Of a DNA stretch of 64,000 nt, positions 43,441-56,265 are shown in pieces. Every line of letters begins with the position of its first letter. Position 1 is the first letter of the stretch. The translations under genes and the position numbers were made by a program. Under the pieces are notes generated by a model. That model saw only the letters and a list, made by a program, of their open reading frames with translations, was not told the origin of the DNA and did no database searches. This DNA comes from Beroe forskalii (lineage: Eukaryota > Ctenophora > Nuda > Beroida > Beroidae): assembly GCA_011033025.1 (NCBI GenBank), contig WFMF01000082.1:1-64000 (forward strand), read 5' to 3'.

Positions 43441-45690
43441 TATAAAACAACAGGTTTCTTTAATAGCGAATTCGTTTTATAATTGGTAAGTTCTTAGTCT
43501 CCCTCCTCCGTCACACAATCGGACATAAGCGCACAGTGTTGAGAGCACCCCTCCCACCTCAAACAAAAAATGATTGTCGTATCAGTCCCGCTATTTCTAG
43601 GGTTAATGTGCGCCCAAGACTGGCTAATGTTATCAGAGGGTTATCGGGTTTTAAAATGTTTCAGATGTGAGGTATAGCCCGATGAAGTGTACATGGTAAC
43701 TAATGCACAATATTTCAATATATTCTGTATTTTATATAATTGTGCTAATTGTGTGGAGATTTTTATGACAGAGGCTATCAAGTTCATTGAAGGACACCGT
43801 CATAAGAGAGACATACCGTCGAGTCCATTTCGAAATCCCAGGAGCCAATACTGGACCTGAACTCGATCTCAGTGGAGAGGCGCAAACTTAAAGAATATAT
43901 AAAGAACTAAGGAAACACGGCGTTCGAAGAAGTACCAAGAACTCATGAAGGGAAAGAATTCAGACCCTTGCCTCAACAAAAAGATGGGTCTGGCCAAGGA
44001 GATGTATATGGCAGGGTAATTGTAATGTATTGCAGGGTCTGATGATTTTCTCACAGACATACTGAGGCGGTTTCCATTGATGGGAAGCAAGATGTAGTCA
44101 GTGTTTCTTGAACATCACCAGCAAACTTTAAAGTTATCCTCACACTCTTTAATTGCCCCTGTGAAGGCGCGTAAGAATTAAGACTCGGAGAAGTAGATGA
44201 GGGGCAGTATACCACTTTGGAATTTGGATGTGGCTAATTGGATTATACCACGATTAGACTTTGAATGGAGTTCATAGCCCGGGAAAGGTCTGGTTCAGGG
44301 AGTTTATTTTATCAGATCTTGATTAGCTTGCCGTTTTGATTCTATGAAGTGAATAACAAATTGAAAATTTTAAGAGGGGGTGGGAAGACTAGGCGGAATT
44401 CATAAAGACCAAGGTGATCGGTCCCTTTGATCGACCTAGGTCTTGCATAAAAGATCATCTCTCTTGGTGCAAATGGTTTTAATAACGTACATAATCACCT
44501 GTCGTCCCAGAACTCGATCTCAGGCACTTGAAGAAAATGGGAGATGCTCAGACTTAAACTTTAAGAATATTTTAACAACACGGCGTTTGAAGAAGTGCCA
44601 TGAAGGGAAAGAATTCGGACCCCTGCCTCTACAACAAGAAGGGTGTGGCCGAGGAGATGTAATAGGCAGGGTATTAGGGTAATTGTAATGTATGGCAGGG
44701 TCTTTTGATGATCTCACTGACATACTGAAGCGGTTTGGGAAGCAAGGTGTAGTCAGTGTATCTTGAACATCACCAGCAAACTTTAAAGTTCTCCTCATAC
44801 TCTTTAATTGCCCCTGTGAAGCTGTGTAAGAAATAAGACTGGGAGAAGTAGGAGAGAGGAGAGGGACAGTACGTCACTTTGGATGTGGGCTGTGGCTAAT
44901 TGGCTTATACCACGATTATACTTTGAATGGAGTTCATAGGGGAAGTCAGAGGTATGGTTCAGGGAGTTTATTTTATCAGATCTTGATTAGCTTGCCGTTT
45001 TGATACTATGAAGTGAATAACAAATTGAAAAATTTTAAAAGGGGTGGGAAGACTCGGCGGAATTCATAAAGGCCAAGGATGAATTTGAAGACGTTCTGCA
45101 TCTGATCGGTCCCTCTGATCGACCTAGGTCTTGCAAGATCATTTCTCTGGGCACAAATGGTTTTAATAACGTACATGATCACCTGTCGTTCCCACCCCCC
45201 AAAAAAATTTGGGAGACGGAAGAATCTCGCTGCTATACGAAGTGTTACTTTCACTCATAAGCTTCCTCCAACAAGCAAAATTTAAACTTATTTTTATGGG
45301 GGGCGAGATTAAGTTCAAACAGATTTCAACTATGATATGAGGAAAAACGCTGAGCTTGATGAGCTAATAGTAATGCAAAAGGTAACTGTTCCTAGCATTA
45401 GCATTTAACAGTATTTCGGCACATTGCCGCCTCGTGTTTTAGGTACTTAAGTAATTCTGCTAGATTTGTATTTATCGGTAGAGTTAAGAAGTTAAACAGA
45501 CTAGTAAGTCTGGCTGCGACGTGTGCTGTGATGAAAATCATAAATACTTAATTATTAGAACCGTTGGTTGAGCCTCCCGAGTATATACACGCTTCTGGTA
45601 ATTTGTAACCGTTTCATATCACAGGAGTGCTACCTGACGATTTCAAGTACATCCGTCAACATGCGAGTAGATCCATTTGCAGGGTTCAAG
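43441..45690. repeat. Array DNA: cassettes 1, 5, 10, 4, 10, 4
   Basis: Two successive cassette 10 + cassette 4 pairs (43,900-44,500 and 44,560-45,300) are near-tandem duplicates. 45,360-45,620 repeats 39,290-39,560. No intact gene. Confidence 0.5.
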
Positions 45691-46130
45691 CTTGGTTACT
45701 GAATTTGTTAATTATCGATGATAAAGATTTGTAGTGAAGGGAAATAGAAGGTAAAGAGAAGGATTGATCAAGCAGTCGAGAAGGTCCTAACAATCCATTT
45801 GTGATTCGAGACATTCGCCCAGGCAGGAAAATTCATTTTTCAGTAATTTTTAACCACTGGCATATGTCATAGTCAAGTTGCAACGATCAAATATCAGACC
45901 AAGGGATACACTTTCATGAGTGCAGACTGTTTTCACAAGGATGTACAGAGATATCTGGAAGTGGCTGAAAAATTTTAACCACTTCGTGAGTTTTGTTATT
46001 AAATTTAAGGTCGGTTATAAGACTACATGGCCAAAATCATTGTCTCATTCCAATAATTGCTTGAGAAATAAGCCATGATGTTTTCATCGTACAATTCACC
46101 AAGGGAAACAGAGAATTCGGACCCTGGCTT
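45691..46130 (+). pseudogene. Cassette 2, copy with AADCFHKDVQRYLEV
   Basis: Collinear with 33,361-33,800. The motif KYQTKGYTFMSADCFHKDVQ is intact, but a stop follows after about 30 codons. Confidence 0.45.
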
Positions 46131-47600
46131 CAACAGAAGTGCAAGGTCAGATGTTGGCATCGAAAAAATCCTGAGATGTCACCATTGTTAGGCAGGGAGG
46201 TGCACTTTGTTTCTTGAACAGCACCAGGGAACTTCTTTTCTAGACGTCACTCAGTGTCCACAAAAAGACCGAGCTAGGATTCGCAAAAGGAAGAGGAGAT
46301 CAATGCCACTTTGGTGGTGGCAGTCTCCCCTACGGTTATCTGATAATAACTCAATAATACGGATTTCATTACATTTTATTCTATAAGTACTAAGTAGTAA
46401 GTTCCTAGACTTCATCCTCAGATATAGTAGGAGATAGAGCAAACAATGTCATCGTGAGGTATAGCATGAAGTAGCGTACATAGTAACTAATTCACAACTG
46501 TTACGATGCTAGCAGGAAAGCAGTTTGCAAATCATCTACCTGGTCCGGAATAGACCGATTGGTTTTGTTGTAGTATACAGCGCGCAAACCACGCGACAAC
46601 TGCCCGCAACTCCCACAACTGGCACCCGCCGTCCACTTCTTGTTAAGCCAAGCCGCGTCACGTTTGCGTGCCGGCAGGAAACCGCTAATTTCGAAAATTC
46701 GAACGTAGTTCAGATATTCCAGGACAAGGAAAAGGTTATATGGTCAGACCCTTCGTGTGCCTCTGTTCTTTCCTCGATGATGGATAATAGATCAGAGGAG
46801 ACGATGATGGATAATTGGATAATAGATCGGAGGAGACGCTTTAAGTCTGTGACAATGTCTCCATATCATCGTCTGACCTTTGGACTTTCATAGGGGAAAG
46901 TCAGAGGTCTGGTTCAGAGAGTTTATTTTATCAGATCTTGATTACCTTGCCGTTTTGATACTATGAAGTGAATAACAAATTGAAAATTTTTAATGGGGGT
47001 GGGAAGAATCGGCGGAATTCATTTTAAGACCAAGGATGAATTTGAAGACGTTGAGCATCTGATCGGTCCCTCTGATCGACTTAGGTCTCGCACACAAGAT
47101 CATCTCTCTGGGTGCAAATGGTTTTGATAACGTACATGATCAGTGATCACCTGTCATTCCCCCCAAAAAATTGGACGACGGAAGAATCTCGCTGCATTAC
47201 CTTCACTCCTAAGCTTTCCCCAACAAACAAAATTCAAACTGATTTTTATGGCGGCGAGATCAAGTTCAATGTATAAGAATTCATTTCACAAAATCAAGAA
47301 CGATTCTCTACCCACCCGTCACAAGCAAAGTGAGGCATATCCTGAGAAGTGTAAGAAACTAATTCACAATATTTCAACATATTCTGTATTTCTAATTGTA
47401 CAGAGATGTATCCCAGGTGTTAAGGAGAGGCTATCAAGTTCATTAAAGGACGTCATAACGAGAAAGACATACCCTCGAGTCCATTTCGAGATCCCAGGAG
47501 CCAATACTGGACCTGAACTCGAACTCAGGCACTTGAAAAAAACATCAGAGGAGTGGCTTCAACTAAAACATAAAGAATATAAGAACTAAGCACACATGGC
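46131..47600 (+). repeat. Array DNA collinear with 34,180-35,640
   Basis: Cassettes 10 (46,090-46,400), 3 (46,440-46,910), 4 (46,920-47,240) and 5 (47,395-47,530) in the same order as the left block, at high identity. A 148-codon frame (47,143-47,589) spans cassettes 4 and 5 and their intron. It reads through the intron, so I do not accept it as one protein. Confidence 0.6.
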
Positions 47601-48470
47601 GTTTGGAAAAGCACCATAAAGGGAAAGAAAACGGACCCTTGCCTCACGAATTTGCTGAAATCCAGAGGTCTGGTTAGGGAGTTTATTTCATCAATTAATC
47701 TTGATTAGTTTGTTTTTAGATACTATGAAGTGAATAACAAATTGAAATCTTTTCACAGGGGGTTGGGAGGATGCAGCAGAATTCATAAAGTCCAGGATGA
47801 ATTTGATGACTATGTGCATTGTGCACATAGGTAAAGTGAAAGATGTAAAACAGAAGTAAGTCTGGCTGCGACTTGTGCTGTGATGGAAATCATAAATACT
47901 TAGATAGAACCGTTGGTTGAGCCTCCCGAGTATATACACACTTCTGGTAATTTGCAACTGTTTCAGATCACAGGGGTGCTACTTGAAGATTTCAAGTACA
48001 TCCGTCAACATGCGAGTAGATCCATTTTCAGGGTTCAAGTAGCTAACATAATCATAAAGTCTGCTAGAAGAAGGGTGTGAGAGTGAGGAAGAGGGAAGGA
48101 GAAGTGCGATAGTCAGAGTGGTGGAAGAACGGGTGAAAGAATTCTTCAGAGTGGGACCACTCATAAGGTCCCACAGGGAGGCGAGAGAGATCGGATTAAA
48201 GGTGGGACAGGTGTGTGAGGGGTGTGGGAATAGTGATCAGAGAGGTGCGTGGAATATTGTGTTGGACACACTGTTGGGGTTATCCCAAATGGACACAGAT
48301 TGGAACAGTGCGGTCTTTTGGGACGGGTGTTTGGGAACAGATAAATTCAAGGAGAACTGGAAAAGGGTGGACGGAACGGAGGGGAATGGGGCTTGCCGCT
48401 TGCTACAAGCAGATTTTGAATTTTCTTCTAGAATTTAAGGAATTGAAGAATTAATCATAAATGCATGGAA
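47601..48470 (+). pseudogene. Cassettes 4 and 6, best copy of the EFFRVGP exon
   Basis: 47,700-47,840 is cassette 4 with GT donor at 47,831. 47,962-48,034 is the ITGVLP exon between TGTTTCAG and CAA|GTAGCT. 48,118-48,438 is a 106-codon frame with VKEFFRVGPLIRSHREAREI, WNIVLDTLLGLSQMDTDWN and KENWKRVDGTEGNG. This is the longest version of that exon in the array. Confidence 0.45.
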
Positions 48471-48890
48471 ACACAGCAATTTAACAAGTGCCATGAAGTC
48501 ATCCGCTTGGACTCATAGAGTTGAAACGTGGACAAAGAACAAATAAGGACTTTGCCTTATTACCTTGAAAAAGGTGTGGTCAAGGAGACATAATAGCACG
48601 TCTCATAAGGAGAGATCAATACGGTCACCATCACTACACAATCAGTGCAGGCAGTGATGGTTTAACATCACCCGCTTGGATTGAAAACACAGACACACTT
48701 TCATGCTACAAGTCATGCCAAGGGGCGGCAGGATGGCTTTGGAAGTTCATTCAAGACAATCTTGGCCAATGCTGTTTCAAGAGAAAAGATCCTGCTGAAC
48801 AGCAAAGACTCTATTTTTGAATACATGAGCAGTATCTTTGGACAAACCCCTCTACTGCCTCAAAATCATCTATACAGGCATGTTGTTTGA
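48471..48890 (+). pseudogene. Cassette 10 plus HATSHAKGRQDGFG transposase-like remnant
   Basis: The frame 48,681-48,890 reads THFHATSHAKGRQDGFGSSF, then KTILANAVSREKILL. It resembles the ATSHGKG..DG.GG..KR signature of a transposon-like protein family common in cnidarians and arthropods (recalled, not searched). The fragment is 70 codons and unique in the window. Confidence 0.4.
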
Positions 48891-51478
48891 CCTAAATTCC
48901 TCGGATGCAGGGATGATTGGCTAAATCGAACATACAGCTCTATTCCAGGGAATAAGTGCAGAGAAGTACAGGGTCTGATAAGGAGATATCAATAAAATAC
49001 GGTCACCATCATTAGACAAGAAGTGCAATCAGTGATGGTTTAAGATCACCATCGAACTTCTTTTGCTTGAAACTCTTTCCTCGCTGCCCCCCAAAGGGTG
49101 CAAGAAAGCAGACAGAGAGAAACTCGAGAGGGACAGTACGTTATGTGGATGGTGGTTATAATACCATGATTCGACTTGGAGTAGAATATTTCAAATTTCG
49201 CTGACAGGGACTCTCAGAGAATCAAGAAGCTCTCTAAAGTTTACTCTGGGCCAGGGAGAAAAGAGTTATGAAATAACTGACAATTAAAGGAATATCATGG
49301 TGGGAGACAGTCTCCCCATCATATCTATTGTCATGATGCATTACCTCATTACATCAACTTTTCATTATTAGATACTGTGCAAATTAAATCGGTTCCTGTG
49401 TTAGAGGTTTTTTTTTAAATTTTAAAAGAATTTGATTTCACTTCTTGGGTGAAAACTGAAAAATGACTCTAGGTTAAGATTTCTCTCCTAGGATATCCAG
49501 GATATTCATCTTTAGGAATTTGCAAAAAGAATGTGCTGGTTGTAGAGATGGTATGAAAAGTGCACTCATATATCACCACCAACCCAAAAGATTCAATACA
49601 GCTTGAAAAGATTCGAGCTGATATGTTATCTAAAATAGTCGCTCATAACTCTTAATTTGAAAATAAGCTTCCTCACTCAGAGGAACTGGAAAAGGACAAC
49701 ACAAAGTATTGTACGGTGACTGGTATGATAATCTATTGATAAAGCAGTCAAAAGAAGATACTAAAAGAGGGGTTGCACCTGAAAGCTTGTCAATGCAGAG
49801 TCACAGGCTGCATCCTACGTCCTAATAATGGATTTTTTATTGGTTTATTTGAATATATTTATTATTTAATGTTTGGGTGTGTTCAATGAAATGCAAAATA
49901 AGTCTTAGTTTTCTTCTGACCATACAGTACTCAGTATCATTCTCATTTCTGGTGGAAGAAACAGATCTCGATTCATTGATGATGAGCCAGTACATTCAGA
50001 TGACTCAGACGAAAATGAAGGTTCTTGATGACAAACTTGGATGAACTGAACTTATCTTAGGCAAAATTCAGTACTAACAGGTTTCTGATGGTATTATTAT
50101 AACAAACCAGAGCAAACCAGCAAGAGATTAGAGAATGGACAAACGCGAATTGTGAGGAAGATGTAACACCTACACTTCAACCTGATCGGCTTCCTATCTC
50201 GATTGAGTCTGATTGGCAAACATCGACAAATTTCCAGTCTTGTTTCCAAGTCGAGGGTCAACAAGTGAGTTTTTAAATTAGTAAATTGTATCACATCCTT
50301 GTATCCAGTATCCACTTAAATCCAGTTGCTCAGTTGTGCAGAGGCAACTAAGCAACTAAACTATAATAGTATAATATTATATACTCAGTTTTTAATTACT
50401 GAATGGGGAAGCGATCTTATATTTAAAAGGAGAGACATGACTTTATGTTGATTTGGTAATTGATATCCCTTTTATTAGTGAGAATTAAGTGATTAAAGGA
50501 CTTTGATTGGTGAAAGAGTGAAAGGAATAATAAATATGTAGCACTAACATAGTAACAGATTGATAGAGTAACCCAGGTTATCAGGTTGGATACTTCAGGT
50601 GATTTCCATTGTGCATGATAAGCTCAATGTGAGATTATGACATCACATTGGGCTTTTCATTCTTGATCAATATTCAATCTCGCTAGAGTATCTTTGCTTG
50701 ACATGTCTTTTACTTAACTTTTATTTTTCTTTTGTTTTTCTTTCTTTCCTTCCCTATCTTTTCTTTTTTCTATTCTTATTTCTTTTTTTTCTATTCTGAT
50801 TTCTTCTTTTTTTCTATTATTTTTTCTTTTTTCCTATTCTTTTTTCTTTTGGTTTCTTTCCTGAATTTTTGTTCCCTCAAAAACCAATTCCATTTTGTCC
50901 TTATTTTGCTTAAATGAATACCTTACATGGATCTTCTTACATTGTGGGTAACAGGTATGTTCTCCAGTGTAGAGTATTGTATGGTACTTAATACTTTAAT
51001 AGTTTCCCCATTGAGCAGTCCATAAACTAATAAATTCCACTACTGTTAGAACTTGATGTATCGAATATACAAGGGCAGTCATACCTGGGAGCTGATAATA
51101 AAAGTGATAAGGGATATCAATTAAAATCGTTTGACAATGTAAACCCACTTTTGTACCATAACCTAAAAGTCTTAATTGTCAGTGAAAAAGTGAATTTTGA
51201 AAACTCAAAACTTCAAAAGAAGTATCGGAATCTATGAAATAATCGTCTTACTGTGCTAGGCTGACAAATGGGCAGAAATGAACAGGGCTGCAGGGGGAAA
51301 AAATCTTTTGAAGCAAAAGGTTCTGGTTGGACAGCTTGATTCAAGCTCAGATATCTAGAGCTGAATTCAAGCAAAAAATGATTTAAATAATGAATGTTTA
51401 ATAATCAAACCATTACATCTCTGACATAGATGAAAACAATACTTTGAACTTACCTGAGGCCGTAAGTCAAAACTCAGG
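48891..51478. other. Mostly unique AT-rich DNA
   Basis: 48,900-49,330 still resembles cassette 10. 49,330-51,478 shows no gene and no array cassette. A long pyrimidine tract (TTTTTCT-type) runs 50,705-50,870; the Phe/Ser-rich frame over it is an artefact. Confidence 0.45.
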
Positions 51479-52350
51479 TTTATTATTCGTGGTCTTTTCC
51501 GTGCCTCTCCATATCTTAGCTAATTTAATCCTATTCCACCCATTTTCTATTATTTTCATATTTCAGCACCGTTTGTCTATTCCATTTCATTATTTCCTAT
51601 TCTTCCAATTCCATTCTAAAATAGACAGTAGCTAGACCGTTCCTTATTCCCTCCGACTACTATCTTAGGGCCGTAACTCTTAAAAAACAACTCACCCTCT
51701 CAAAATTGAGCTGGCACTAAGTTTGCTTTCGAAATTCAATGACATTGTTTATAGGAGCAAATTGATTAACGTGTATGACATTTAACTTACCAGTGTTTAT
51801 TATTCGTGGTCTTTTTCCGTTCTCCATATCTTAGCTAATTTAATCCTATTCCACCCATTTTCTATTATTTTCATATTTCAGCACTGTTTGTCTATTCCAT
51901 TTATCATTATTTCCTATTCTTTCCAATTCCATTCTAAAATAGACAGTAACTAGACCGTTCCTTATTCCTCCGACTATCACTATCTTAGGGCCGTAACTCT
52001 TTAAAAAACAATCAATCTCCTTAAAAATTGAGCCGCACTAAGTTTGCTTTCGAAATTCAATGACATTGTTTATATAGGAGCAAATTGATCACACGTGTAT
52101 GACATTTAACTTACCAGTGTTTATTATTCGTGGTCTTCCGTGCCTCTCCATATCTTAGCTAATTTAATCCTATTCCATTTTCTATTATTTTCATATTTCA
52201 GCACCGTTTGTCTATTCCATTTATCATTATTTCCTTCTTTTTTCCAATTCCATTCTAAAATAGACAGTAGCTAGACTGTTCCTTATTCCTCCGACTATCA
52301 CTATCTTAGGGCCGTAACTCTTTAAAAACAACTCACCCTCTCAAAAAATT
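51479..52350. repeat. 320-bp tandem repeat, 2.7 copies
   Basis: Units start at 51,479, 51,798 and 52,118 with TTTATTATTCGTGGTCTTTT. Each contains CTTAGGGCCGTAACTCTT. The third unit is cut short at about 52,350, where the gypsy fragment follows. Confidence 0.92.
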
Positions 52351-52374
52351 ACCCCTACCAACGGACTTCTTATT

Positions 52375-52690
52375 AATATTTAAGACATGTTGTATCCGCT
52401 GACGGTATAAAACCTGTGCAGAGTAAAGTAGAAAGTTTGGTGAAGGCACCAGAGCCTAACAATGTAGATGAGCTGATAAGTTTTCTGGGAACTGTAAACA
52501 GTAAACTACTATCACCGATATCTGCTGAATTTGTCGTCAGTAATCGCACCTTTAGAAAGATAGAGGGCTAAGAACGTTAAATGTGAATGGTCAGTGACTC
52601 AGCAGGGAGCATTTGCAGCTGTCATCTGATGGCAGGCCTGTAAGAGTCAATCTTGACGTTGAATATTTACCCCTGAATGGTAACCATTAA
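52375..52690 (+). pseudogene. Ty3/gypsy RT fragment, copy 2
   Basis: Same piece as 36,110-36,345 (VSADGIKPVQSKVES, NVDELISFLGTVNSK). It also continues into the WSVT RNase H start. The left end is shorter here, joined directly to the 320-bp repeat. Confidence 0.7.
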
Positions 52691-53569
52691 CGAAACCTTC
52701 GTTCTGGTATGCACATTCACTATATAAACCACTGGCATTCTTATGGAAGGATTGCGTGTTTCAGGATTGCAGGTAGAAAGGTTCGACTTCACATACCATA
52801 AAATATACTACGCTCATGATAGGGTGTGAGCACCCAATATTACGTTGGATAACTGTTCTAGCCAGAAAAATCTTACTGGACTGGGGTATCGTTGTCAACA
52901 TTCATTATTTTATCAATTAATATTCCTTTATTTTAATCCTAAAGGGAAAGCCAAAACAGAAACCCAGGGAATTGTGAGCACCGCTCTTTCAGCATTCTGA
53001 ACATTCACTAAGACTTCATGTCTTCATGATGTTCTCAAAAGAAGTTTAGCATTTAGTTTTTATAATTTTCGTAATAATGCTGAAATCAAACCGCACACCT
53101 GCCCTCTCACATGGTTCGGTTCATGAACAGTCACCAAGGAATTTATACCACACCTGACCAAAGGACACACGCTTATATCTGCTGAAGTTCCTAGGAGAAG
53201 CAGAAAGATGTTAATTCCTGAATCGTAGGGAGAAATGTCTTAGGTCAAAAACATGTGACTCTCAACTTCTCAACACGACCTACAACACCTACAACCTCGT
53301 ACGTGATGTTCACAGACTCCAATTGGATTTGATGGAAGAGGTAATTGTAAGATACTTTGGCCCTATCCCACAGCAATCATCGCCCTGGCTTCAGGAAAAC
53401 ATCACACCATGCAATTCACATTATTATTTCAAGTATTCCTTCTAAGCTTGTATGATTAAGAAATATAACACGATGAAACTGCTTAGAATATTCATCAAGA
53501 TTAGAGTCACTGGCGTCAACTGTTAACAGACTCGACTGCGTGTATATAGTAACTAATTCACAATACTTC
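52691..53569 (+). repeat. Gypsy tail, cassettes 8, 2 and 9
   Basis: Gypsy tail to 52,880; cassette 8 at 52,925-53,010; a short cassette 2 (GACCAAAGGACACACGCTTA) at 53,150-53,200; cassette 9 at 53,280-53,430 (YNLVRDVHRLQLDLMEEVIV). Confidence 0.5.
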
Positions 53570-54240
53570 AACAAAACTAGGTTTTTGAGGAGTGCGGGAA
53601 AAGTGATTGGAGAAGTGCGTGGTGCGTTGTGTTGGACACTCTGTTGGGATTAACCCAAATGGAAACAGTGTGGAACAGCGCAGTCTTCTGGTATGAGAGA
53701 ACAGAGGAATTCAAGGAGAAATGGAGAAAACTGGACGGAACGGAGGGGAATGGGGTCGCGTATTCAAGGAATAGTGCTTCTATTTAGCTTTATTCAAAAG
53801 GTTTATTTGTCATTGTTGCAGGTAGCAAGATTCGACTTCTTGTACCACAAAACATACCTGGCCCATAGGGTGTGAGCACCCAAAATTACGATGGATAGCT
53901 GTTCTAGCCAAAACAAAACTAACTGTAGAAATAGAAATAGAAATAGAAATATCAATTACAGTCTTATTACAAAACATACTTGACTGTATATTCCATGTAA
54001 TGTCAGACCGCGGAAAGAGGCTCTTAACGAAACTCTTAACGAAACTAGAAAGCCAAAATGAGATACCCAAAACTGAACAGGCTAGGTGAAATGTTAAGAA
54101 ACCAAAGATCTTGTCCGAGAATGTAAGCCGTAAGGTTAGAAAAGAAATGCGTGCCAAAGTTGAAAAGCCAAAAACTTAATTTCCTAAAACTGTAAAGAAA
54201 CCAAAATATAAAAAGCTAAAGTTGAACTGTACTGGGGTCT
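53570..54240 (+). pseudogene. Cassette 6, copy 3, and degenerate tail
   Basis: 53,580-53,770 carries TVWNSAVFWYERTEEF-like frame pieces with stops. 53,924-53,955 is a (GAAATA)n microsatellite. 54,000-54,220 is Lys-rich low-complexity sequence (repeats of GAAACTCTTAACGAAACT). Confidence 0.4.
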
Positions 54241-54708
54241 GGTTGTCAGCTTTCATCATTTAATATTTATTTATTTCAATCCCAAAGTGAAAGCCAAAAC
54301 AGAAACCCAGGGTATTGTGTGTGCGGCTGTTTTGATCAGCATTCTGAATTATATTCTCTAGGACAATTGATGTTCTCAAAAAAGTTTGATTTTCTACCTA
54401 CACTGAAATCAAAGCGCACAACTGTCCTCTCAAATTGTTCGGTTTGTGAACAGTGACAAAGTTAAGAAATTTATACCATGACATTCAAAGACCTGACCAA
54501 TGGAACAAAAGGACACACTTTTATGTCTGGTGACGTTTTCCACAAAGATGTCGAAAAGACTAGAAGGAGCAGAAATGAGTATAGTCCTATTTACTATAGA
54601 ACCAGTGAGAAGATGGAACAAGAACTTCATGTGAGTCGAAGTAAACTCAAACATCAGATAGTTTTGGATGAATGTTTCCAGGACGAAGTTTCCGCCACCT
54701 ACAATTGA
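54241..54708 (+). pseudogene. Cassettes 8 and 2, longest open version of cassette 2
   Basis: 54,478-54,708 is open for 76 codons: TKGHTFMSGDVFHKDVEKTR, then a region not matched in other copies ending KHQIVLDECFQDEVSATYN. It may preserve more of the ancestral exon. Confidence 0.4.
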
Positions 54709-55850
54709 ATCAATAGACCCTTCAGTGTGCTCTGCATACAGCAAAATTGTCCTAATGTGTGGAACTAATAACATAAGACAGCCAATTAGTGTTAACTGGG
54801 TCATCAACAGTCTCCACTGAGGTGGTAATCTCAGTATAATAATATCGTTAATAATTACAATTATTGTATTTTGGATAGCTTATAGGGTGCAGTGTAGCAT
54901 TGAAGTGCCACCAAGCCATGCACTTGGACTCTTCGAGCTGAACAATTGACCAAGGGAAACAAGGAAATATGACCCTGACCTCAACACGAAGAGGAGACAT
55001 GAACAGGGTCTGATGATGTCAGATACTGAGGAGCTCACTATTATTAGACAGCAAAGTACAGTCAGTGATGAGTGAACATCACCAGCGAACTTCTTTTGCT
55101 CTCCTTGCCACCACTCGGTGTCCACAGAGAAACTTCGAACATGCAGCTGTTATACTCGAAGGGGGTGGAGAATAGCAAGACGTCACTTTGGACGTGGAGG
55201 AGACAGTCTCCTCCACGGTCATATGACAATGATACAGATGTAAAATAATACTACGGATTTCATTTCATTTTATTCTATAAGTTGTAATTTCCTAGTCTCC
55301 TTTCTCAGATGTAGTAGGAGATAGAACACACAATGTCTACTAGCATACCTCCCACCTACAACAAGAAAAAGGGGGAGCAGTTCCTGAAGTGTAGGGAAGG
55401 AACGTTGCAGGAGGTTTCCCGGGCGATGAAAAGGTGGGAGAAGAGGGATGAATTGAGAGGAAGCATGAAGTGGGAGAGAGGGAAAAGAAGAGTGAGATGA
55501 ACTCCATATAAGTTGGAATAGATATAAGTTGGGAGCTATCCCACGATAATCAGTGATGGTGAAACTGAATATCACCAGAGAACATCTTTTGCTTTGAATA
55601 CCCTTTATTTGCGTCACATCCAAAACCTAGAAACCTAGGCTCAGTACAGTTACAGTTACAGATTGATCTGATCAATCTCTTCAGAAATCCAGATCCATTA
55701 TTAATTTATGTACCTATGTACAGAACTGACATTATCCAACTACAAAGAGCTGGTAATTTGTATTTCAGGGAGATATTATGATAGAATATTCCCAGCGAAC
55801 TTCTTTCACCTCATACCATTTCCCGGAAGCCAATACTGGACCTGAACCTT
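54709..55850. repeat. Array DNA: cassettes 11, 10 and 1
   Basis: 54,710-54,890 resembles cassette 11; 54,890-55,260 is cassette 10; 55,300-55,500 is cassette 1 with the cleanest PPTYNKKKGEQFLKCREG frame. 55,500-55,800 matches 61,260-61,600. Confidence 0.55.
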
Positions 55851-55947
55851 GTTTGACAAATACCTTGTTTGAAAAATCACTCCACTTGCAACTTTCAAGC
55901 GATCAGTTGTAAAAATAATTATATTTTTGATAAAACAGGTTTGATTA

Positions 55948-56265
55948 GTGAGGCATACACATCCAATTTTGGCACTGGCTCGTTCAGCCAGTCCGCAAAT
56001 AAAAACTATAGTCGCCAATACCGAATATGCCATATCGTTTTTACCATGGGAAAGATACAGCCTAGTATATGTGTCAGGTCAGACCTTATATAGTCCTACT
56101 TTTATCTCTACTTCTATAGAGTACGCCTTTCCTGAAACCCGGTTGGACAAAATTGCTATAACATACAATAAAACTATGTATGCAAGTATAGAGTCACTGA
56201 TAAAAACACATGAGGACATCGATTTTATGGTTACAGCCAATAAATCCTCAGCTAAATTTACATGA
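55948..56265 (+). CDS. Unmatched 105-codon ORF, doubtful
   Basis: Frame with LPWERYSLVYVSGQTLYSPT and ITYNKTMYASIESLIKTHED. It lies in an insert (about 55,850-56,410) that matches no other part of the array. No domain recognised. It could be a piece of a foreign mobile element or chance. Confidence 0.2.
   Translation: MRHTHPILALARSASPQIKTIVANTEYAISFLPWERYSLVYVSGQTLYSPTFISTSIEYAFPETRLDKIAITYNKTMYASIESLIKTHEDIDFMVTANKSSAKFT

Noticed and set aside
47143-47589. 148-codon plus-strand frame as a single protein
   Set aside because: It runs through a segment that other copies show to be an intron (between GTGAGGTATAG and TTGTACAG).
50732-50917. Phe/Ser-rich 61-codon frame
   Set aside because: Reads a pyrimidine tract; low complexity, no domain.
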